DNA from: an uncultured Flavobacteriaceae bacterium
Lineage (GTDB): Bacteria; Bacteroidota; Bacteroidia; Flavobacteriales; Flavobacteriaceae
Reading direction: 5' to 3'
Length of the DNA: 64,000 bases
Assembly (NCBI GenBank): GCA_905182835.1
Contig: CAJJDI010000001.1
Location: 1 to 64,000 of the forward strand
The translations under genes were made by a program, and so were the position numbers. Numbering within the stretch: the stretch's first letter is position 1; every line of letters begins with the position of its first letter. This document shows, piece by piece, positions 37,043 through 46,644 of the stretch. The notes beneath the pieces are model-generated. The model saw only the letters and a list, made by a program, of their open reading frames with translations, was not told the DNA's origin and did not search any database.

Positions 37043-38323
37043 ATGCTCAATTCTAAATTAACAAAAAATAGCTTAAACGTATTAGCGCTAAGGTTTGGTG
37101 GAGTGGCTCTTATGTTTTGTCTTTCGTTATTTTTAACTAATTATTACTCAGCTGAGATTGTAGGCCAATATGACTTTGTTCGATCAACAATTATGATATT
37201 AAGCGGAATCTCACTTATAGGAACCAATCAAGCTATAATATACTATTCAGGGGTTTTAACATCTAAAAATTCTTTTGGGTCAATCAAAAACATTTATTTT
37301 AAAATGGTGTCGCTGGTATTTATAATCTGCAGTTTTTTATATATCCCAATTCTTTTAGTTTCTGAAGATTTTATAAATCAAATTTTCAACAAGCAAGAAT
37401 CTTATGATTTAATTGAACTATCGGTACAGGGCCTTATTTTTTATTCCATCACAATGCTTAACATTGATACAATAAGGGCTTTAAAAAAAACGACGACATC
37501 AGAACTCTTTAGAAATTTATTTAGATACACCCCTTTTCTCCTTTTTTCTATCATTCTTTATTTAATAGACAGGCCTGAAGATTTAGTTGTTTGGTTTATT
37601 TATAGCTTTGTCGTGTTATGTGTTGTTAGCACCGCAGCAGTGTTTGTTCTTTTATTAAATAAAGACTTTCCAGCTACAACTACACAAAAGTACTCTACAA
37701 AAGACATTATTAAAACCTCATATCCTATGGCGTTAAGCGCAATTTCATATTTCTTGATGCAGAGCATAGATATCCTTTTTTTAGGTGCTTTTGACACCTT
37801 TGAATCCATTGCATATTATTCAGTCGCCGTTAAAATAGCGACAGTAACGTCATTAGCTTTAATATCGGTAAACATTGTAATAGCGCCTAAAATTGCAAAA
37901 ATTTATAATGATAGAAATTTCTCAGAGTTAAAATCAATGATAAGAAAGGCAACACGAATTAATGTCCTTATTAGTAGTCCTATTTTACTTATACTTTTCT
38001 TTTTCCCTGACTTTTTGCTGTCCATGTTTGGCGACAATTATATTTTGGCAAAAAACGCTTTTTTAGTTTTACTGATAGCTCAATTTTTTAATTCTATAAC
38101 AGGACCCTCTGCCCTTTACTTAAATATGACTGGAAGGCAGAAAATATTAAATTTTATTTTGCTAATCTCTTTATTAATTAATGTAATATTAAATGTAATA
38201 CTAATACCTAAATTTGGGATGGTAGGTGCAGCGTCTGCCACAACAATAAGTTTTGTTATATCTAAACTAATAGCCTCTGCAGTTGTCTTATATTTAGATA
38301 ATGTGAAAACCTACATCTATTAG
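37043..38323 (+). CDS. Oligosaccharide flippase (Wzx, MATE-like)
   Basis: 426 residues with about 12 membrane helices and the polysaccharide-biosynthesis transporter pattern: N-terminal RFGGVALMFCLSLFLTNYYS, DILFLGAFDTFESIAYY in helix 7, and a terminal LIPKFGMVGAASATTIS segment. It should move undecaprenyl-linked repeat units across the inner membrane. It lies 22 bases after the chain-length gene and 3 bases before the sulfotransferase. Confidence 0.9.
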   Translation: MLNSKLTKNSLNVLALRFGGVALMFCLSLFLTNYYSAEIVGQYDFVRSTIMILSGISLIGTNQAIIYYSGVLTSKNSFGSIKNIYFKMVSLVFIICSFLYIPILLVSEDFINQIFNKQESYDLIELSVQGLIFYSITMLNIDTIRALKKTTTSELFRNLFRYTPFLLFSIILYLIDRPEDLVVWFIYSFVVLCVVSTAAVFVLLLNKDFPATTTQKYSTKDIIKTSYPMALSAISYFLMQSIDILFLGAFDTFESIAYYSVAVKIATVTSLALISVNIVIAPKIAKIYNDRNFSELKSMIRKATRINVLISSPILLILFFFPDFLLSMFGDNYILAKNAFLVLLIAQFFNSITGPSALYLNMTGRQKILNFILLISLLINVILNVILIPKFGMVGAASATTISFVISKLIASAVVLYLDNVKTYIY

Positions 38324-38326
38324 ATC

Positions 38327-39235
38327 ATGAAAAAGCCAAACTTTATTATTATGGGATTTCCAAAATGCGGCTCTACCGCATTACATTATTACTTAGATGC
38401 GCACCCAGAAATATACATGCCAAACCAAAAAGAATTACACTATTTTACTCAGCCATATATTTCGAAACTTAACCAAGGTGAGGGTGATGTTGCGGCCAAA
38501 GAAGGTCAAATCAAAACCACACATGCATATTTTAATTTATTTAAAGGAGTTAAAGGCGAGAAAGCGATAGGAGAAACCTCCCCTTCATATATAAATTATC
38601 CAGACTCTTTTAAGAACATAAACAAACACTTGTCGAACCCGAAAGTTATTATACTAATAAGAGACCCGGTAAAAAGAGCTTATTCAAATTATCTACACCT
38701 TTTAAGAGAGCAAAGGGAAACGAAAAATTTTAGTCAGTCTCTTGAGTTAGAAGACAAAAGAAAAGAGGAAGGATATTCAGACTTTTGGTATTATAAGTTC
38801 AACTCTTTTTATTATGATAAAATTATTAAAGCAAAAGAAGCTTTCACAGACGTATTAATTTTGACCCAAGAGGAATTGAACAAAAACACTAAAAAAACCA
38901 TAGCAACAGCATATAGGTTTCTAGAAGTTGATGATGATTTCACCCCAGCGAACTTTAACAATAAATACAACAAGGGAGGTTTATACAAAAAAAATACAAT
39001 AACGAATTTTGTGTTTAGACAAGGAAAAATAAAAAGCTTGATAAAAAAAGCATTTAATATTACTCCTTGGATGAAATCAATTAAAAACAACATCATCAGT
39101 AGGTATCAATATAAACCCGACCCAATAGATTCAGACCTACAAAATAAGCTAATTAAACTCTTTAAAAAAGATGTGCTTAAAATCACTGAAATTGGAGTAG
39201 ATACAAGTCTTTGGGATGATAATTTTTTTAAATAA
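38327..39235 (+). CDS. PAPS-dependent sulfotransferase
   Basis: 302 residues. The 5'-phosphosulfate-binding loop is GFPKCGST (10-17); the 3'-phosphate-binding motif VIILIRDPVKRAYSNYLHL (107-125) has R112 and S120. These are the diagnostic motifs of the Sulfotransfer_1 family of Golgi-type enzymes. It probably sulfates a sugar of the glycan made by this locus. PAPS-synthesis genes are not in the window. Confidence 0.9.
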   Translation: MKKPNFIIMGFPKCGSTALHYYLDAHPEIYMPNQKELHYFTQPYISKLNQGEGDVAAKEGQIKTTHAYFNLFKGVKGEKAIGETSPSYINYPDSFKNINKHLSNPKVIILIRDPVKRAYSNYLHLLREQRETKNFSQSLELEDKRKEEGYSDFWYYKFNSFYYDKIIKAKEAFTDVLILTQEELNKNTKKTIATAYRFLEVDDDFTPANFNNKYNKGGLYKKNTITNFVFRQGKIKSLIKKAFNITPWMKSIKNNIISRYQYKPDPIDSDLQNKLIKLFKKDVLKITEIGVDTSLWDDNFFK

Positions 39236-39238
39236 TAA

Positions 39239-40609
39239 GTGAAAATAAACCTTAACATATTAAACATTTCTTTGTTTCTGATTTTGTCAGGAATCTTCTT
39301 CATGCCCTTTAACTCATGGGATGGGATACCTTTTTTAGGAGAGTATTACAGAGACTCCTGTGTGTTGTTTTTTATTGCCGCTTTTCTGATTTTACTGTTT
39401 AAGAAAAAAATAAAACTCCCATTTCATAGTCCAATATTTTATATTCTAGTAATATTTTTTCTTTGGGCGTTATTGTCAACAGCTTTAAACACTGAAACAG
39501 TTTCGCAATATTATTTTAAGCAAACAAGCGGAACGACAAGGTTTATTAGGCAATTTCTATCTCTTATTATAGCAGCTTTTATACTCCCAATTACATTTTA
39601 TAATTGTTTTTTGAATTTTGAAACTGAAAAATTACTATATAAGATAAGAAGAGTGATTTACTATTCTTTTATTATAGTAATTATATATTCAATAGTTGAA
39701 GTTCTAATTGTGAAATTTAATTTACAGTTTTTAAAAAAACCCGTATTAAACCTATTTGATTACTTCCCTTTTGTTGATGCTAAAACAGACCTTAGACTCG
39801 GAAGAATTTCATCAGTTACATTTGAGCCCCCCGCACTAGGAACTTATTTGATCACTATTTTTTCTTGGATGTGCAGCTACATAATAACTTCTAAAAGTTA
39901 CTACAAGCATATCCCCTCAATTGCAGTTATATTATTAGCTTTTATTTCAGGATCTAGGGCGGCATTTTTCATTATTTTAATTCAAGCAATTATATTTATA
40001 GCAGTTATTTCTCAGTCACAACAATACAGTAAATTGTTCACAAAGATTATAGTCGCTTTATCAATTACAATTTCTACAGGGCTTATAATATCAGCCCCTA
40101 AAATCATTAGCTATTTAGATAATGAAATACAGTCCTTTAAGCTAGATAATGCTGACCATTCTTTGTCTAACAAATCAAGATTTGGGATTCAATATGCGAT
40201 GTATGAAGTGTTTTTAGAAAACCCTATTATAGGGGTGGGTTACGGCCAACAGGCATTTGAATCAAGATCTAAATATCCAAGCTGGGCAAAAAGAAATAAC
40301 TGGGAGTTTAGGCTAAAATATTTAAATCAAAACAATAAAAGGTTTCCTCCAGGCTATAACCTATATCTAAGATTAGCTTCTGAAGTAGGGATTGTTGGAG
40401 TTGGTATATTTTTGTTATTTACAAGCTATATATTGATTTGGTGTTACAACAACATTAACTCTAAAAACAACTTGCTAGGGATAATAATTTTCATCTCAAT
40501 TGTTGGCTTTCTTTTAAATTGGCTTAAGATGGATACTTTTAGAATTTATGGGTTTTGGATTTGCCTCGCGCTTATTTTTACATCAACAAAACCTATAAAA
40601 AATGAATAA
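39239..40609 (+). CDS. O-antigen ligase/polymerase-like membrane protein
   Basis: 456 residues with about 11 membrane helices. A large loop (from about 300) contains the Wzy_C-type NPIIGVGYGQQAFESRS. In the conserved HN-type position this protein reads PPGYNLYLRL, so the histidine typical of WaaL ligases is replaced by tyrosine; that favours a Wzy polymerase. The start is GTG 39239, 3 bases after the sulfotransferase. It overlaps the GT2 gene by 8 bp. Confidence 0.8.
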   Translation: MKINLNILNISLFLILSGIFFMPFNSWDGIPFLGEYYRDSCVLFFIAAFLILLFKKKIKLPFHSPIFYILVIFFLWALLSTALNTETVSQYYFKQTSGTTRFIRQFLSLIIAAFILPITFYNCFLNFETEKLLYKIRRVIYYSFIIVIIYSIVEVLIVKFNLQFLKKPVLNLFDYFPFVDAKTDLRLGRISSVTFEPPALGTYLITIFSWMCSYIITSKSYYKHIPSIAVILLAFISGSRAAFFIILIQAIIFIAVISQSQQYSKLFTKIIVALSITISTGLIISAPKIISYLDNEIQSFKLDNADHSLSNKSRFGIQYAMYEVFLENPIIGVGYGQQAFESRSKYPSWAKRNNWEFRLKYLNQNNKRFPPGYNLYLRLASEVGIVGVGIFLLFTSYILIWCYNNINSKNNLLGIIIFISIVGFLLNWLKMDTFRIYGFWICLALIFTSTKPIKNE

Positions 40610-41399
40610 AAAAATCATCATAACCTTACCTCACTTTAATAACCCTAAAGGGCTTTTAAAAACAATATTATCAATTAATGAAAGCATTACAATTGACATA
40701 ATTATAGTTGATGACGGTAGCACCCATAAATTAGACGAAAAGGGCATTACATCAATTTATAAATACGGAAAAATATATTTTCAATATTTAGATAAAAATC
40801 AAGGAGTGGGTGTTGCGGCAAACGTTTGTTTAGATTTCGCAATAAAATTCAAATATGAACTAATTGCAAGACTTGATGCTGGGGACATTTGTTATAAAGA
40901 CAAGTTTGGTAAACAAGTCCAATACTTAGAAAAAAACCCAGAAATTAAACTTCTTGGGACTTGGGCTAGAGTTCTTGACTCAAAGGGGAAACACCTATAT
41001 GACCTAAAACACCCAATAGACTATAAGACAATAAAACAGAAAATGTATTTTAATAGTATGTTTTTAAATCCATCAGTCATGTTTTATTCTCACATACTAA
41101 ATGAAGTCGGAGGCTATCCTTATAAGTACAGAAGAGCTGCCCAAGATTACGCTTTTTTCTTTAAAATAATAAAACGCTATAAAGCAGAAAATTATCCAGA
41201 AATATTATTGGATTATGTTACGTCTAACAGCTCTATTTCTAGAGTTAAGAGAAAGTTACAGGTTTATCATAGAATTAGAATTATTTTAGATAATTTTTAT
41301 TTTGGCATAATTCCAATTTATGCAATTGTTAGAAATTTAATATTACTAATAATACCTATAAATATTCTTACATTTATTAAATCAAAATTATATAGATGA
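40602..41399 (+). CDS. GT2-family glycosyltransferase
   Basis: 265 residues, GT-A fold. IDIIIVDDGST (29-39) is the nucleotide-sugar strand, and LIARLDAGDICYKD near 85-98 carries the catalytic DxD variant (DAGD). A C-terminal hydrophobic tail (about 230-262) may tether it to the membrane. The donor and acceptor cannot be deduced. It overlaps both neighbours, by 8 and 4 bp. Confidence 0.88.
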   Translation: MNKKIIITLPHFNNPKGLLKTILSINESITIDIIIVDDGSTHKLDEKGITSIYKYGKIYFQYLDKNQGVGVAANVCLDFAIKFKYELIARLDAGDICYKDKFGKQVQYLEKNPEIKLLGTWARVLDSKGKHLYDLKHPIDYKTIKQKMYFNSMFLNPSVMFYSHILNEVGGYPYKYRRAAQDYAFFFKIIKRYKAENYPEILLDYVTSNSSISRVKRKLQVYHRIRIILDNFYFGIIPIYAIVRNLILLIIPINILTFIKSKLYR

Positions 41400-42598
41400 A
41401 AGTTACTTTAGACAATATATATACTGTTTTATTTTCAGTTCTTTGTTTTTCGTTAGCTTTTATTGGTGATAGGTTTTACGCTATCCCTAATGGGATTAAT
41501 ATTTCTTTAGTATTAATATTCCCCTTTTTGGTAAACAAACAAAAGTTTATTAATCACATTGTCAAAAAACCAATTGTTTGGTTTGCTGTTTTCTTGTCTT
41601 TTATCTTGGTTAAGTCAGTATTATTAGGACATTTTTTAGAGGACATTTCTGTAATTAAAAAATTATCACAAGCCCTACTTCTTCTTATTCTATCGTGTGG
41701 GTTAAAACCAAAAAGTACAGAGACCTTAAAGTCTGGAATTGTTTTAGGGACATTCATTGCTGTAATTTATTCTTTAATCAAGATTGGTATAATAGTCATA
41801 CAAACTACTACTTTTAATTTTGCAAAAGGGCCAATAATAAACGAAACGCTACCTGTTCAAAGATTATACTTAGGGTTGTTATGTACAATAAGTTTAATAC
41901 TTGTTATAGAGAAGTTTTTTAAAAATCGTCAAAAATTAAATTTATTTTTAGCAGTACTATTTACCTTATTTGTTTTTTTAATAGCAGCAAGGATAGCAAT
42001 TATTTCAGTTTTAATTGTAATAATATACTATGTTTTCATAATGATAAAAGCTAAATATAAATACATTTTTTTATTGTTAATAATATCCACAACCTCTATG
42101 GTAGTACTCTTAAACAACAATTTATCTAAAAGAATACTCCATTTAGACGACACTTTTAGAGAAAGCTATGTAGATAAAATCGCAATGCACGAGCCCCGAT
42201 TTTTAATTTGGAAATACTCTTACGAAGCACTTCAAAGTACTAATTTGTTTCTAGGTAACGGGTTTAATCGAACAGAGGAAAAGTTAGTTTCTAGTTATAA
42301 AAAAATACCGCAATTAAAAAAGAGAGCCTGGTTTATTAATAAGAGATTTAATACCCACAACCAATATATAGACATCGCTTTAAGCCAGGGGTTTATCGGT
42401 CTCTCGCTTTTTTTAATCTTTCTTTTCCAACTCTTTGTTATAGCTAAAAAATCACATTCAGACCTTTTATTATTGTTAAGCGCTTTGATATATATGTTAG
42501 TTTACAATAATTTTCATAGAGTAATTGGAGTTTACATATTTTCACTGATTTTTATTTTTATTTTAGAAAAATCGAATTACCAAAAATTAAAAAAATGA
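41396..42598 (+). CDS. O-antigen ligase/polymerase-like membrane protein (second)
   Basis: 400 residues, about 10 membrane helices. The ligase-type loop NTHNQYIDIALSQGFIGLSLF (about 322-342) retains the HN motif, and FLGNGFNRTEEK precedes it. Retained histidine fits WaaL-type ligases better than the other copy in this locus. ATG overlaps the previous stop by 4 bp (ATGA type). Confidence 0.8.
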   Translation: MKVTLDNIYTVLFSVLCFSLAFIGDRFYAIPNGINISLVLIFPFLVNKQKFINHIVKKPIVWFAVFLSFILVKSVLLGHFLEDISVIKKLSQALLLLILSCGLKPKSTETLKSGIVLGTFIAVIYSLIKIGIIVIQTTTFNFAKGPIINETLPVQRLYLGLLCTISLILVIEKFFKNRQKLNLFLAVLFTLFVFLIAARIAIISVLIVIIYYVFIMIKAKYKYIFLLLIISTTSMVVLLNNNLSKRILHLDDTFRESYVDKIAMHEPRFLIWKYSYEALQSTNLFLGNGFNRTEEKLVSSYKKIPQLKKRAWFINKRFNTHNQYIDIALSQGFIGLSLFLIFLFQLFVIAKKSHSDLLLLLSALIYMLVYNNFHRVIGVYIFSLIFIFILEKSNYQKLKK

Positions 42599-43689
42599 AA
42601 AAATTAATTGTTGTTGATTGGCTAGACAAGTATGGCGGCGCAGAAAGAGTTATTTCTTCTCTAACAACTATATTTCAGTTTGACACGTGTTATACTTTAG
42701 TTAACCTAATGTCTAAACAAGATCAGAATCAAGTTTTTTCTGAAAAAAAAACAATAATCAAAAATTCTCCACTTCAGTTATTAAAAAGAAAGTTCAGATA
42801 CCTGTTTTTTTTATTCCCATATTTTATCAGAAAGATGAAAGTTAACACAAATGTTAGACTGATTTTTTCATCATCATTTTCTGTTTCTAAGGGAATAAAA
42901 AAATCTAGCTCCGAGCAAATTCACATTTCATACATTCAGGCAAGAAATCAAAGGTACTTGTGGGATACAGAAGGTGTTTATTTTGGAGAATTTAGCAGAT
43001 TTTTATTATCCCCTCTTTTAAGTTTTTTAAAAAAAACAGATATAAAACAGGCTTCAAATCCAGATTATTTAATAGCCAATTCTAAGTTTGTTCAAAGATG
43101 GATAAAAGAAAATTATAAACTGAACTCACAAGTAATTTACCCCCCAGTTGATGTGGATAAATTTATACTCGAAAGAAACAAAAAAAACTACTTCGTTACT
43201 GCCTGTAGGCTTGAGCCATACAAAAGAGTTGATTTAATAGTTAAGGCATTTAATAAAATTGAAGATCAACTAATAATTGTAGGGTCGGGCTCACAGAAGA
43301 AATATTTACAAAAAATTGCAGCTTCAAACATCACGTTTATAGACTACTCAGACTCTTCTGTAGTCTTTGAATATGTAAGCAAAGCAAAAGCCTTTATACA
43401 CGCAGGAATTGAAGATTTCGGCATCGCTCCTGTAGAAGCACAGGCATGTGGCACCCCAGTCATAGCCATTAAAAAAGGGGGGTTAAAAGAAACTGTAATT
43501 GAGAACAAGACAGGAGTATTTTTTGAAACCCAAGATGATGAGGCAATTTTAAAGGCAATAAATCGTTTTAATAAAATTGACTTTGATTATGAATTCATAA
43601 GAAATCATTCATTAAAGTACAGCACCTCAAATTTTGAATCAAAAATCAAGGAATTTGTTGAATCAAAAACAAAAAATGATAAAATCTAA
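42595..43689 (+). CDS. GT4-family glycosyltransferase
   Basis: 364 residues, GT-B fold. DKYGGAERVISSL near 11-23 is the acceptor-side glycine-rich loop, and the C-terminal EDFGIAPVEAQACGTPVIAIKKGGL carries the E-x7-E donor motif. It adds a sugar with retention of configuration. ATG overlaps the previous stop by 4 bp. Confidence 0.92.
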   Translation: MKKLIVVDWLDKYGGAERVISSLTTIFQFDTCYTLVNLMSKQDQNQVFSEKKTIIKNSPLQLLKRKFRYLFFLFPYFIRKMKVNTNVRLIFSSSFSVSKGIKKSSSEQIHISYIQARNQRYLWDTEGVYFGEFSRFLLSPLLSFLKKTDIKQASNPDYLIANSKFVQRWIKENYKLNSQVIYPPVDVDKFILERNKKNYFVTACRLEPYKRVDLIVKAFNKIEDQLIIVGSGSQKKYLQKIAASNITFIDYSDSSVVFEYVSKAKAFIHAGIEDFGIAPVEAQACGTPVIAIKKGGLKETVIENKTGVFFETQDDEAILKAINRFNKIDFDYEFIRNHSLKYSTSNFESKIKEFVESKTKNDKI

Positions 43690-45037
43690 AACAACAAGAT
43701 ACTCTGGATTAATAACCCCGCTTTCATATTTTATTGATTTAGTTATAATAAACTTCATATCATTTCAGATATTTACACTTTTTTTATATCAAGAATTTGA
43801 ATTAAAGCATGCTTTAACATTATCTGCATCATGGGTTTTAATATCCGTGTTTAACAGATTTTACTATATTTACAGATACACAAATGCTCTTCGGATACTT
43901 AATTTATTATTAAATCAAATTATATTATTTACATTATCTGTTTTTGCTTTTTCTGGCTTGTTCCCAGGATTAAACCTAGAGCCGATTTTAATCTTCAAAA
44001 TGTTGTTTTCACTTTCTACTTTGATAGCAATAGTTAAGTTATTCACCTACTACTCAATTAAAAAATTTAGATCGTATTTTGGAGGAAATTACAGAAAAAC
44101 CATCATAATAGGGAGCGATATAGATTCCCAAAATTTAGAGCTGTTTTTCAACTCAACCAAAGAAGCAGGCTATTTGCATAAGAAAACTTTTTTATCGCTA
44201 ACACAAAAATCGCTCGATCAATGTCTTGAATTTGTAAAGGAAAATGAAATTGATGAAATATATTGCTCACTAGAAGAGGTTAAAGACACTGAGCTTAAGA
44301 GTTTGATTAAGTTTGCAGATAATAACTTAAAAACCATTAAGTTTATTCCAAACACAACAAAGTTAAGTTCCAAGAAACTTATTTATGAAAACTATGGCGC
44401 ACTACCTGTATTGTCTTTAAGAAAAGTGCCGCTGCAAGATTCTGTTAATCAGTTTTTCAAAAGAGCTGGAGATATCGCAATCTCAATATTTGTCATAGTT
44501 TTTGTTTTGAGTTGGCTAATTCCAATCATAGCCTTATTTATTAAAAAAGAATCGAATGGTCCTGTTTTCTTTAAGCAAATTAGAAATGGAATTAATTATG
44601 AAGAGTTTTATTGTTATAAATTTAGATCTATGATTGTTAATGAAAATGCTCATAAATTACAAGCAACAAGAGAAGATTCACGAGTAACAAATTTTGGTAA
44701 ATTCTTAAGAAAGTCTAGCCTAGATGAAATGCCTCAGTTTATTAATGTCTTGCTGGGAGACATGTCTGTGGTTGGCCCAAGACCTCACATGATTAAAGAA
44801 AATGATAAGTACTACAATACCGTAAATAAATACATGTTACGACATGTAATTAAACCAGGAATTACTGGACTAGCACAAGTAAGCGGGTATCGTGGTGAAA
44901 TTCAAAAAGAAACAGATATAATTAACAGAATAAAGTTTGATATATTTTATTTAGAAAATTGGTCCTTATTGCTAGATGTTAAAATTATATTTAGGACTAT
45001 AATAAACGCTATTAAAGGAGAAGATAAAGCATATTAG
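43676..45037 (+). CDS. Polyprenyl-phosphate glycosylphosphotransferase (WcaJ/WbaP-like)
   Basis: 453 residues from ATG 43676; the open frame begins at TTG 43634, deep in the previous gene. The N-terminal half has four membrane helices and a CoA-binding-like domain. The C-terminal half is the bacterial sugar transferase: FKRAGDIAISI entry helix, NGPVFFKQIRNG, CYKFRSM, RKSSLDEMPQFINVLLGDMSVVGPRP. It starts glycan synthesis by moving a hexose-1-phosphate onto undecaprenyl phosphate. It is the last gene of the locus. Confidence 0.92.
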   Translation: MIKSKTTRYSGLITPLSYFIDLVIINFISFQIFTLFLYQEFELKHALTLSASWVLISVFNRFYYIYRYTNALRILNLLLNQIILFTLSVFAFSGLFPGLNLEPILIFKMLFSLSTLIAIVKLFTYYSIKKFRSYFGGNYRKTIIIGSDIDSQNLELFFNSTKEAGYLHKKTFLSLTQKSLDQCLEFVKENEIDEIYCSLEEVKDTELKSLIKFADNNLKTIKFIPNTTKLSSKKLIYENYGALPVLSLRKVPLQDSVNQFFKRAGDIAISIFVIVFVLSWLIPIIALFIKKESNGPVFFKQIRNGINYEEFYCYKFRSMIVNENAHKLQATREDSRVTNFGKFLRKSSLDEMPQFINVLLGDMSVVGPRPHMIKENDKYYNTVNKYMLRHVIKPGITGLAQVSGYRGEIQKETDIINRIKFDIFYLENWSLLLDVKIIFRTIINAIKGEDKAY

Positions 45038-45056
45038 TTCTGCTTTTATTTTTTTT
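45026..45056 (+). terminator. Intrinsic terminator at the end of the polysaccharide locus
   Basis: Stem AAAGCA (45026-45031) with TGCTTT (45041-45046) around the stop codon of the glycosylphosphotransferase, 9-nt loop, then TATTTTTTTT. It separates the locus from purD. Confidence 0.6.
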
Positions 45057-45094
45057 AATAATTATAGAAGCTTTATTTTTACAAAAAAAAATCA

Positions 45095-46366
45095 ATGAAT
45101 ATATTAATTCTTGGCTCTGGAGGAAGAGAACATGCTTTTGCTTTAAAAATCGCCCAAAGTAAACTTAGCGATAAACTATATGTTGCTCCAGGAAATTCAG
45201 GGACTCAGAATATAGCTAAAAACATTTCAATAAACATCAATGATTTCAATGAGGTAAAAAAGACTGTTCTTGAATTAAACATAGAAATGGTAATTGTAGG
45301 CCCTGAAGACCCTTTAGTTAATGGAATTCATGATTTTTTTGCAGATGACAGCGAAATAAATTCAATAATAGTTATTGGCCCAAAGCAAATGGCTGCTAAA
45401 CTAGAAGGAAGTAAAGACTTTGCAAAAGAGTTTTTAATGCGACACAATATTCCAACAGCAGCTTATGCCACTTTCACAAAACAAAATTTAAACGAAGGCT
45501 ATGAGTTCTTAAGCTCTTTAAGACCACCTTATGTACTTAAGGCCGATGGTCTAGCAGCAGGAAAAGGAGTTTTGATCCTAGAGAGTCTACAAGATGCAAA
45601 GAGCCAGTTAAGAGAGATGTTAATAGGAGAAAAATTTGGGGAAGCAAGCTCTAAAGTAGTAATTGAAGAGTTTTTAGATGGGATAGAATTAAGCTGCTTT
45701 GTAATTACCGATGGTGAAAACTACAAAATCTTACCAACAGCTAAAGATTACAAAAGAATAGGAGAAGGAGAGACCGGCTTAAACACGGGCGGTATGGGGG
45801 CTATATCACCGGTTCCATTTGCTAATAAAAGCTTGTTGTCTAAGATAGAAAAAACTATTATTAGACCAACAATGGACGGGCTTAAAAAAGACAATATTGA
45901 ATACCAAGGGTTTATATTTATAGGGTTGATTAATGTAAACAATGAGCCAAAAGTTATTGAATATAACGTTCGAATGGGAGACCCTGAAACAGAAGCTGTA
46001 TTCCCTAGAATTCAAAATGATTTTGTAGAAATTTTTCAGTCATTTAAAAATAAAACACTAGATGAGATTAATATTAAAATTGACGAAAGAGCATCAGCTA
46101 CGGTTGTTTTAGTTTCTGGAGGGTATCCAAATAAATATAAAAAAGGGCTTAAAATAACAGGTATAGATGAGGTTATCAACTCAACAGTTTATCATGCAGG
46201 ATCAATCCAAAAGGGAAAGGACATATATACAAATGGCGGAAGGGTATTAGCAGTCACTTCTTTTGGCAATAACTTTAAAGACGCGCTTAATAATTCATAC
46301 CAGAGCGCTTCTAAAATTAATTTTGAAGGGATGTACTACAGAAAAGATCTAGGATTCGATTTATAA
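45095..46366 (+). CDS. purD: Phosphoribosylamine-glycine ligase
   Basis: 423 residues, ATP-grasp. LILGSGGREHAFALKIA (4-20) is the GARS N-domain motif; LKADGLAAGKGV is the ATP-grasp loop and VIEYNVRMGDPETE the metal-binding strand. It makes glycinamide ribonucleotide in purine synthesis. The stop overlaps the convergent DUF6341 gene by 6 bp. Confidence 0.96.
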   Translation: MNILILGSGGREHAFALKIAQSKLSDKLYVAPGNSGTQNIAKNISININDFNEVKKTVLELNIEMVIVGPEDPLVNGIHDFFADDSEINSIIVIGPKQMAAKLEGSKDFAKEFLMRHNIPTAAYATFTKQNLNEGYEFLSSLRPPYVLKADGLAAGKGVLILESLQDAKSQLREMLIGEKFGEASSKVVIEEFLDGIELSCFVITDGENYKILPTAKDYKRIGEGETGLNTGGMGAISPVPFANKSLLSKIEKTIIRPTMDGLKKDNIEYQGFIFIGLINVNNEPKVIEYNVRMGDPETEAVFPRIQNDFVEIFQSFKNKTLDEINIKIDERASATVVLVSGGYPNKYKKGLKITGIDEVINSTVYHAGSIQKGKDIYTNGGRVLAVTSFGNNFKDALNNSYQSASKINFEGMYYRKDLGFDL

Positions 46367-46588
46367 AAATGAATGAGCAGAAATTGATTTATCTTCCTCA
46401 CTGTTGTCATCAAATTTTTTCAATTGAAGCATCCAATATGTAAATGCACAAATAAACACAGCTATAGAAATCCATGTCATGAAATTAGAAAGCCACCAGT
46501 TATCAGCCTCTAAAAATCTTAAAAAATCAAATGGGAATAAAATATAATTTAGAAACAAATCTTGAATTCCATAAAATAAATCACGCAT
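46361..46588 (-). CDS. DUF6341-like small membrane protein
   Basis: 75 residues: an aromatic amphipathic start (DLFYGIQDLFLNYILFPFDFLRFLE), one membrane helix about 36-54, and a conserved polar tail ending KSISAHSFL. I recognise the flavobacterial DUF6341 pattern; the function is unknown. It is divergent from DUF6427, and its promoter overlaps the start of that gene. Confidence 0.8.
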   Translation of the reverse strand: MRDLFYGIQDLFLNYILFPFDFLRFLEADNWWLSNFMTWISIAVFICAFTYWMLQLKKFDDNSEEDKSISAHSFL

Positions 46589-46614
46589 ATTCTTTATATA
46601 TTATTTTTACCTTG

Positions 46615-46644
46615 CAAATATACAAACTCTTTAGATGATAGCAA
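46615..46644 (-). promoter_or_regulatory. Promoter for the DUF6341 gene
   Basis: Minus strand: -33 TTG (46644-46642) and -7 TATATTTG (46622-46615), spacer 19 bp, 26 bases before the ATG. The -33 lies inside the first codons of the divergent DUF6427 gene. Confidence 0.6.

Noticed and set aside
36001..45060. Possibility that the glycan locus is a recent mobile insertion
   Set aside because: No transposase, integrase, tRNA junction or direct repeat was seen at either border, and base composition is not clearly different by eye.
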